Below, piece after piece: positions 59,801 to 64,000 of a DNA stretch of 64,000 bases; positions within the stretch are counted from its first letter, which is position 1; the number at the start of each line of letters is the position of its first letter. A program made the translations under genes and the position numbers. A model generated the notes under the pieces. It saw only the letters and a list, made by a program, of their open reading frames with translations, was not told where the DNA came from and made no database searches. Location of the stretch: NCBI RefSeq assembly GCF_015221995.1, contig NZ_JADFFM010000002.1, positions 1,753,964 through 1,817,963 of the forward strand. Direction: 5' to 3'. The DNA is from Mucilaginibacter boryungensis. Lineage in GTDB: Bacteria; Bacteroidota; Bacteroidia; Sphingobacteriales; Sphingobacteriaceae.

Positions 59801-60565
59801 GTTTGGGACCGCGATGATGAAATAGGCGCGTTGGTGAAGGAATATAATAAAATGATAGGCGAACTGGAAGCAAGCGCGCAACGCCTGGCTCAGTCTGAAC
59901 GTGAGACCGCCTGGCGCGAAATGGCAAAGCAGGTAGCCCATGAAATAAAAAACCCGCTGACGCCTTTAAAACTGGGCCTGCAGCTGCTTGATAAGGCATG
60001 GAAGGATAAAGACCCTAAGTTCGATCAGAAGTTTGAACGTTTCAGCAAATCGTTTGTAGAACAGATAGAAAGCCTGTCATCTATAGCCTCAGAATTTTCG
60101 GCCTTCGCTAAAATGCCTGATACCAAGCTTGAAAAGGTAAACTTGTTTGAAATTATTACGCAGGCGGTTATTATATTTAAACAGATGGATAATGTAACTA
60201 TCGATTATCAGGCAGGCGATGCTTTCTTTATCCGTGCCGATCGCGATCAGTTACTGCGTTGCTTCAATAATTTGCTTAAAAATGCTATCGAAGCAATTCC
60301 TGATAACAGACCGGGGGTTATCAGCATTGCCCATAAAGTGAACCCGGGCCATGTATTGGTAATAGTTACCGATAATGGCAACGGTATACCCGAAGGTATG
60401 CGCGAAAAGATATTTGCGCCAAACTTTACTACCAAAAGCTCGGGGACGGGCCTTGGGCTGGCTTTTGTAAAAAACTCTATAGAAAATGCCGGGGGCAAAG
60501 TTTGGTTTGAAACTGAACTGGGCAAAGGCACCACATTCTTTTTAAGCCTGCCCGCTGCGGTATAG
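56840..60565 (+). CDS. Large multi-helix sensor histidine kinase (HAMP, HisKA, HATPase)
   Basis: The 1241-residue inner-membrane sensor kinase is likely started by TTG at 56840, as no in-frame ATG lies between it and a stop at 56816. One helix at 8-26 is followed by an extracytoplasmic region (to about 205) and then a block of about seven helices (210-465). A second extracytoplasmic segment (about 470-710), a helix near 720, another sensor region (805-935) and a last helix (940-965) follow. HAMP then leads to HisKA with phospho-acceptor His1034 in AKQVAHEIKNPLTPLKLGL. The N, G1 and G2 boxes are near 1147, 1177 and 1202. The architecture is NtrY-like. No partner response regulator is adjacent. 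Confidence 0.93.
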   Translation: MSTSAKIRLLLAIVCATFLLTAIIVKETFTPKVNLAQTGAILQKNINAKEAYINEIISSKGIARLKQLPDNTTDAINFIQNYTTKKHILVYTYRNNHIKFWTGGSIVPESPAPYKEGSQFVKLANGYYEIVKKTDVDFTVLAFILVKPIYRFENQYLHNRFDKDMLQDNNIDIADIFDKVIYDIHATDNSYLFSVKLKPGNVNHRFYYFEIVLWLLGFITLCTLIHNICNYIAGKGFILLSFAILTAFICITRFINLNNGWPELGEFELFNSRLYGSNALFPTLGDFCLNVLGACWLASFVFHHRHKIIRRAVSKTAAYCIIIVCCAGLIGLSTILLNLYYGLVINSNISFDVTNVFNLSGFSFLGVLMLCFSFLLFYLLNDTLLVITRRLTIPDKHKVYIFSFFIIAATAVTFLQHGGSVFYILVGLFTAIRAYDIWYGNGKLNATSFLSLIAICSLISAIKLNHFQKVKDTEMRKVLIQKLEAADDDTADSAFHKIEKQIITDPILLQYFGENDRNDEFLRNRLQKSYFDGYLSKYDIKVYAFNSAGEPITSDKSYLLNDFKDMVAYSSIKKVSDYFYHETDFGFQSYFAILPVKDNDTSLGTLVINLKSKPFVAESTFPLLLVKGEVRSNQAFKDYSYAFYSDKHLLNQSGKYTYTLYNNIFKGQPRQYVIQKTKMADISWYKPLAHFNHLIYVQPNKRNMIVVSRQEDPIADSVTSLTFFFVTLLGFSGVVILISWLWARIRIFNIKNQQIKWGFRINVDKILYRSRIQFSVIFTVVFTLLIIGIITFQSISNQYRDQQQEMIRDKISRIGLVFEQGLRKDYYSTQQAGQVKFNEFANTYLVDLTLYNKNGVALITTQPKIYDYNLLARRMDGRAFIGMNKQQQSVLLNDERIGDLNYKAAYVPIRNAKEQTVAYLQLPYFADEVEYNNRIGALLNAMINIYALVFIAIGLFAIVIARQITSPLAFIQYNLSKTIYGQKNEPIVWDRDDEIGALVKEYNKMIGELEASAQRLAQSERETAWREMAKQVAHEIKNPLTPLKLGLQLLDKAWKDKDPKFDQKFERFSKSFVEQIESLSSIASEFSAFAKMPDTKLEKVNLFEIITQAVIIFKQMDNVTIDYQAGDAFFIRADRDQLLRCFNNLLKNAIEAIPDNRPGVISIAHKVNPGHVLVIVTDNGNGIPEGMREKIFAPNFTTKSSGTGLGLAFVKNSIENAGGKVWFETELGKGTTFFLSLPAAV

Positions 60566-60657
60566 TCTTTGGCTATGTCGTCATTCTCTACGCGTCATTG
60601 AATTATTTCTGTCATTGGTCATTCAATAACGATGAAAGTTTATCTGGTTACTTAAAT

Positions 60658-60690
60658 AAAAACCCGGCCTGCATTGCAAGCCGGGTTTTT
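60658..60690. terminator. Bidirectional terminator after sensor kinase gene
   Basis: AAAAACCCGGC at 60658-60668 pairs perfectly with GCCGGGTTTTT at 60680-60690. The flanking A and T runs make it active for both convergent genes. Confidence 0.88.
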
Positions 60691-60695
60691 ATCAT

Positions 60696-60720
60696 AATCC
60701 GAAATCGAAATCCCGAAATC
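60696..60720. repeat. Tandem CGAAATC repeat
   Basis: Three copies of a (C)CGAAATC unit end 3 nt before the stop codon of the coiled-coil gene. It is a half-copy of the family found inside mqnD. Confidence 0.65.
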
Positions 60721-60723
60721 AGG

Positions 60724-61641
60724 TTATTTCAATGTGAAATTCACTTTACCCATGGTATACCCATCTGAATAAAGGATAACTGTATAAGTACCTTTTTGGA
60801 ATGGCGGGGTGCTTGGGCTTACCCAATCTATCAGGAAAGGCGCGCCATCATCCTTATAATCAATAGAAGTTTTGTAGGTTGATTGCAGGTCCTGCCCGTC
60901 CGAACTAAAGGTAGTTGTTTCGTTGCTGGTTACCAGGTTGCCAGTTGGGTCAAGCACACGCAAATAAATATCGTGCGATGATTTTTGTGCTACCGGGTTG
61001 CTGGCTACTGTGAAATTGATCTTTATTTTGGTGGCCTGGCTGGCTTTTGTTACATCAACTTCTTTTCCATTACCCTTAACCTTATAAGCGGTAACGGATA
61101 TAGCACCAACTTTTAATGCCGATGCAGCCTGCACTTTAGTATTCAGTTCCTGGTTTTGTTTTTCAAGTGTAGTGGCTTTTTCGTTAACACTGGCCAGGTT
61201 GGTTTTTAGGGTATCCCTTTCAGTGGTTAAAGTGGTGTTTTGTTTCTTTAACTCCTCAATATCGGCAGTGTATTTGGTGACAAAATAGCGTAGTTGTTTT
61301 ACATCTTCCTGCGCTTTGTCCAATTCGGCCTTAGTTAGTTTGCCTTTGGCCAATTCAACGCGTAAAACTTTTATTTTGGATTTAAGTGAATCGTTTGCGG
61401 CCCGCATTTCGGCAGTCATTTTGGCCTTGCCTGAATTTACCTGCTCAATTTGCGCCTCCAGGCTATCCAGTTCGGTTTGCAGCCTGGTTTTTTCACTATC
61501 AGTAGTTACAACCCTTACATCCGATTTGTTTTTTTGCATGTACAGGTAAACATCTGTTACCAGCAGGGCCACAACAACAACTATTAAAAAATAAATAACA
61601 TTCGAATTCTTTTTAGGAGCTTGTGTTGGTTGGTTTTCCAT
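60724..61641 (-). CDS. Membrane-anchored coiled-coil protein
   Basis: I do not recognise a named family. The 305-residue protein has a polar N-terminus and one transmembrane helix at about 15-33 (VIYFLIVVVVALLVTDVYLY). A long coiled coil follows from about 45 to 170, rich in Lys/Glu/Gln/Thr heptads. The C-terminal 130 residues form a beta-rich domain (AISVTAYKVKGNGKEVDV, NFTVASNPVA, KGTYTVILYSDGY). The topology suggests a periplasmic domain held off the inner membrane by a stalk. Its length and layout resemble gliding-apparatus or envelope-spanning proteins, but this is inference only. Confidence 0.75.
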   Translation of the reverse strand: MENQPTQAPKKNSNVIYFLIVVVVALLVTDVYLYMQKNKSDVRVVTTDSEKTRLQTELDSLEAQIEQVNSGKAKMTAEMRAANDSLKSKIKVLRVELAKGKLTKAELDKAQEDVKQLRYFVTKYTADIEELKKQNTTLTTERDTLKTNLASVNEKATTLEKQNQELNTKVQAASALKVGAISVTAYKVKGNGKEVDVTKASQATKIKINFTVASNPVAQKSSHDIYLRVLDPTGNLVTSNETTTFSSDGQDLQSTYKTSIDYKDDGAPFLIDWVSPSTPPFQKGTYTVILYSDGYTMGKVNFTLK

Positions 61642-61896
61642 TTGTATCAGTTTTAAAATTATAAAATAGCATATCCTATGCCCGTATCTGAAAATATAGC
61701 TGTTTAAACAACTTTTGTACCTAATAACCGTGTTTTTGCAGATAGGTTTTGTAAATATGCTTTATTTACCGGCAGTATATTACTGCTAAAAGTAGTTACA
61801 TTATGTTTAAAAACACAAAATACTTGTAATTATTGCCCGTTATAGTAATATTAAACTGGTGCAGTTTATATCTTTACAGCTTTTAAAAAATACCTG

Positions 61897-63447
61897 ATGT
61901 CCGTATACAGACTTTTCTTTCCGAGCATTATAATCCTTGCAACCTGTTTTTACCTTCACGCGCAATCGCCCGTAATTCCGGTAACTGATATGGCCCCAAA
62001 ACGCGAGTTCAGGGGAGCATGGGTAGCCACGGTAGCTAATATTGACTGGCCAAGCACCCCGCACTTATCAACCGATAAACAACAAAAAGAGTTGATAGAT
62101 ATCCTGGAGTTTGACCGTAAAACCGGTATCAACGCAGTGATGTTCCAGGTACGTCCTGCTGCCGATGCTTTTTATTTTAAAAGTCACGAACCCTGGTCTA
62201 AATGGTTAACAGGCCAGCAAGGCAAAGCCCCCGACCCGGTTTACGACCCACTGGAACTGGCTATTAAAGAAGCCCATAAGCGCGCTATAGAACTGCATGC
62301 CTGGTTTAACCCTTACCGTGCTACGCTGGATGGTAATTTTAGTGCACTTAGTCCACAGCATATTACCCGTATTAAACCCGAATGGTTTTTTATATATGGG
62401 GGCATTAAGCTGTTTAACCCGGGCATACCCGAAGTGCGCGACTATATTGTTGAAGTGATACTGAACGTGGTAGATAACTATGATATAGATGGCGTGCATA
62501 TGGACGATTACTTTTACCCGTACCGGATAGCCGGACAAAAAATAAACGATGCAGAAGCCTTTAAAAAATATGGTGCCGATTTTGACAACATTGACGATTG
62601 GCGCCGCGACAACGTGAACCAACTGATAAAAATGCTGGGCGACAGCATACACAAACATAAGCCATACATGAAATTTGGTATCAGCCCGTTTGGGATATGG
62701 GCTAACAAAAGCCAAAACCCTGAAGGATCGAATACCCATGGCGGCGATTCTTATTATGAACAGTATGCCGATTCGCGCAAGTGGATTAAAGAGGGTTGGG
62801 TAGATTATATTAACCCTCAATTATATTGGCCCTTTAAATATCGCCTGGCAGCTTTTGAAAACCTGCTTGACTGGTGGAGCGATAATACCTACGGGCGCCA
62901 CCTGTATATTGGGCAGGCTGCTTACCGGGTAAATGAGATTGGTTCGCCAGGGTTCAAAATGCCCTCGCAAATACCCGATCAGATCAAATATATGCGGGCC
63001 AATCCGCGTGTGCAGGGCAGTATTTATTTCAGTCAAAAATCGTTAATAAATAACCCGCTTGGGCTGGGCGATTCATTACGCAAAACTTATTATAATCACC
63101 CGGCGCTGCCACCGGTTATGCTTTGGCTGGATTCTATACCGCCTAATCAGCCACAGCAATTGCTGGCCACGGCTGCCCCAGGGAAGGTAACTTTAAAATG
63201 GACGGCCCCCTTGCCGGCAAAAGATAAAGAGCCGGTTTATGGTTATGTAATATATCGCTTTACAGGCGATGAAAAAGTTAATGTTAACCGGGCCGAAAAT
63301 ATCCTGAGCATCCGTTACAATACCGAGCAAATAGCCGAAGATAAAACCGCCGAGCCTAACAAAAAATATATTTATGTGGTGACCGCCATCGATCGGCTTA
63401 AAAACGAAAGTGAACAAAGCGAACCGGTGACAGTGGTAGGGAAGTAA
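61897..63447 (+). CDS. GHL10-type glycoside hydrolase with Fn3-like domain
   Basis: The 516-residue exported enzyme has a signal (ending LHAQ). The GHL10 (YddW/YngK, DUF187) TIM barrel spans about 25-390 (REFRGAWVATVANIDWPS, GINAVMFQVRPAADAFY, LHAWFNPYRAT). A probable catalytic Asp lies in DIDGVHMDDYFYPY. A C-terminal fibronectin-III-like domain (about 410-510, KVTLKWTAPLPA, YGYVIYRFTG, YVVTAIDRLKNES) may bind polymer. It is thought to cleave peptidoglycan or related glycans in the periplasm. A TATCTTTA stretch at 61869-61876 is a possible promoter box. A long hairpin follows the stop. Confidence 0.92.
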   Translation: MSVYRLFFPSIIILATCFYLHAQSPVIPVTDMAPKREFRGAWVATVANIDWPSTPHLSTDKQQKELIDILEFDRKTGINAVMFQVRPAADAFYFKSHEPWSKWLTGQQGKAPDPVYDPLELAIKEAHKRAIELHAWFNPYRATLDGNFSALSPQHITRIKPEWFFIYGGIKLFNPGIPEVRDYIVEVILNVVDNYDIDGVHMDDYFYPYRIAGQKINDAEAFKKYGADFDNIDDWRRDNVNQLIKMLGDSIHKHKPYMKFGISPFGIWANKSQNPEGSNTHGGDSYYEQYADSRKWIKEGWVDYINPQLYWPFKYRLAAFENLLDWWSDNTYGRHLYIGQAAYRVNEIGSPGFKMPSQIPDQIKYMRANPRVQGSIYFSQKSLINNPLGLGDSLRKTYYNHPALPPVMLWLDSIPPNQPQQLLATAAPGKVTLKWTAPLPAKDKEPVYGYVIYRFTGDEKVNVNRAENILSIRYNTEQIAEDKTAEPNKKYIYVVTAIDRLKNESEQSEPVTVVGK

Positions 63448-63456
63448 ATGATTTCA

Positions 63457-63512
63457 AAAGCCGAAATGCCAAATGCGGAGCAATTAAATCCCGCATTTGA
63501 CATTTCGGCTTT
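63457..63512. repeat. Perfect-stem hairpin after GHL10 gene, CCGAAATG family
   Basis: A 22-nt arm at 63457-63478 is inverted at 63491-63512 with a single G-U type difference. It starts 9 nt after the stop codon and may act as a terminator. The region from 63513 to 63709 holds nothing I can identify. Confidence 0.8.
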
Positions 63513-63709
63513 CGCATTTTCAGGGGTTCATAATCGTCCCTCATCCATTTATACCAATGGCTTGCGCAGTCAAACCATATTGATTAACGGGTAATTTACT
63601 AAGCCGGGAGCTTCCCTGGGCTGATTTATGCACCTTATTGATAGGCATGCAGAACTATTCGGAATTTTTTATCCATGTTATGACACTTAGTTTTCAGACA
63701 GTTAAGCGA

Positions 63710-63733
63710 CTAATTCCAAATATTTGAAATTAG
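63710..63733. promoter_or_regulatory. 24-bp palindrome just upstream of promoter P1
   Basis: Half-sites beginning CTAATT and ending AATTAG enclose CAAATATTTG; only one symmetric position mismatches. It ends 3 nt before the -33 TTTG of the first promoter, where an activator or UP-like factor could bind. Confidence 0.5.
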
Positions 63734-63736
63734 TGT

Positions 63737-63767
63737 TTTGAAGGTGAGCTATTTCTGCTTACATTTG
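63737..63767 (+). promoter_or_regulatory. Promoter P1, TTTG-N19-TACATTTG
   Basis: TTTG at 63737-63740 and TACATTTG at 63760-63767 are separated by 19 nt, fitting the Bacteroidota consensus exactly. GCATCCCGC follows, similar to the initial region of P2. Confidence 0.7.
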
Positions 63768-63848
63768 CATCCCGCTTCAGAAAAAAGGCGGTTGTTTTTT
63801 AACATTTAAGGTCGGAAAAATCAAATCAAAAAAAAAGTGAAAATAACA

Positions 63849-63880
63849 CTTGACAATGATTAAAATAATCCACACCTTTG
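63849..63880 (+). promoter_or_regulatory. Promoter P2, CTTG(ACA)-N20-CACCTTTG
   Basis: A CTTGACA at 63849-63855 is followed by CACCTTTG at 63873-63880 (one mismatch), then GCAACCCGC as in P1. The preceding GTGAAAATAA recurs before P3. Confidence 0.65.
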
Positions 63881-63964
63881 CAACCCGCAAACGAAGGAGT
63901 AAAAGTGTTGAAAAACGCTGGGAAACGACGAAAGGGATCACTTAAAAAATAAGTGAAAATAAAT

Positions 63965-63995
63965 TTTGAGAATGTAAAAAAGGTTTCTACCTTTG
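63965..63995 (+). promoter_or_regulatory. Promoter P3, TTTG-N19-TACCTTTG
   Basis: TTTG at 63965-63968 and TACCTTTG at 63988-63995 are separated by 19 nt. GCAGTC ends the window. With P1 and P2 it forms an array with steps of about 113 and 115 nt. This is typical of a strongly expressed unit, probably an rRNA operon beyond base 64000. Confidence 0.7.
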
Positions 63996-64000
63996 CAGTC

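Noticed and set aside
63770..63805. Attenuator-like CCGC/GCGG hairpin with T-run after promoter P1
   Set aside because: The stem is short with a bulge, so I could not support it as a terminator.
1..64000. Defence system, CRISPR array, prophage or biosynthetic cluster
   Set aside because: All genes fit housekeeping, envelope, efflux or signalling families. No nuclease, cas, integrase or NRPS/PKS modules were seen.

Overview
The window is chromosomal DNA from a Bacteroidota bacterium, most likely a member of the Sphingobacteriaceae close to Mucilaginibacter or Pedobacter. This assignment rests on gene content (DUF5916, DUF5686, DUF3078 and DUF1599 proteins, the BT_3928-type DoxX protein, carboxypeptidase-regulatory plus beta-barrel outer-membrane proteins, the futalosine menaquinone genes). 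It also rests on many upstream boxes of the Bacteroidota type TAnnTTTG, with almost no Shine-Dalgarno sequences. No phage, transposase, CRISPR array, tRNA or rRNA gene is visible. Coding is dense, nearly all housekeeping or envelope-related, and no gene is clearly broken.

Layout. 1-3.5 kb: a truncated lipoprotein with Lipoprotein_15 repeats, two small exported proteins, and ffh. 3.6-11 kb: envelope proteins (DUF5916, DUF3078), a YCII protein paired with a DUF6596-type ECF sigma factor, and an exported CarboxypepD_reg-like protein. 11-15.5 kb, minus strand: feoA-feoB iron uptake, an O-methyltransferase and two glucosaminidases. 15.6-20.3 kb: a large beta-barrel protein, a 35-residue lipoprotein overlapping vanZ, gcvH, and a DUF4142 protein. 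20.4-30 kb: an oxidoreductase, a thioredoxin-like protein, a second beta-barrel protein, rarA, an AlkA-type glycosylase, a histidine phosphatase, a YihY/BrkB protein, folP and DUF1599. 30-39.4 kb: DoxX protein, orphan ABC permease, aroK, DUF5686 protein, RsmF-like methyltransferase, NlpC/P60 lipoprotein, CoA-binding protein and nitrilase. 39.6-44.5 kb: two further ECF sigma genes sharing an upstream motif, a Gly-rich membrane protein, a small HMA-like protein, DinB, a COG2509 flavoprotein and a DJ-1/PfpI protein. 44.6-50.7 kb: a marR-MFP-RND-TolC efflux operon. 50.7-57 kb: an orphan receiver protein with a BadF-type kinase, an alpha/beta hydrolase, mqnD and mqnB, a PTPS/folE pair, and fabD. 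56.8-63.5 kb: a 1241-residue sensor kinase, a coiled-coil membrane protein and a GHL10 glycoside hydrolase. The right edge carries three regularly spaced promoters that probably drive an rRNA operon just outside the window.

The most unusual feature is a population of at least fifteen short palindromic or tandem repeats from several unrelated sequence families. Most lie between genes, often exactly between convergent stop codons. Two lie inside the adjacent menaquinone genes mqnB and mqnD, each in frame and each adding about 20 residues. This resembles the palindromic-element insertions known from Rickettsia. A second notable signal is a 22-bp motif shared by the leaders of two otherwise different ECF sigma genes.
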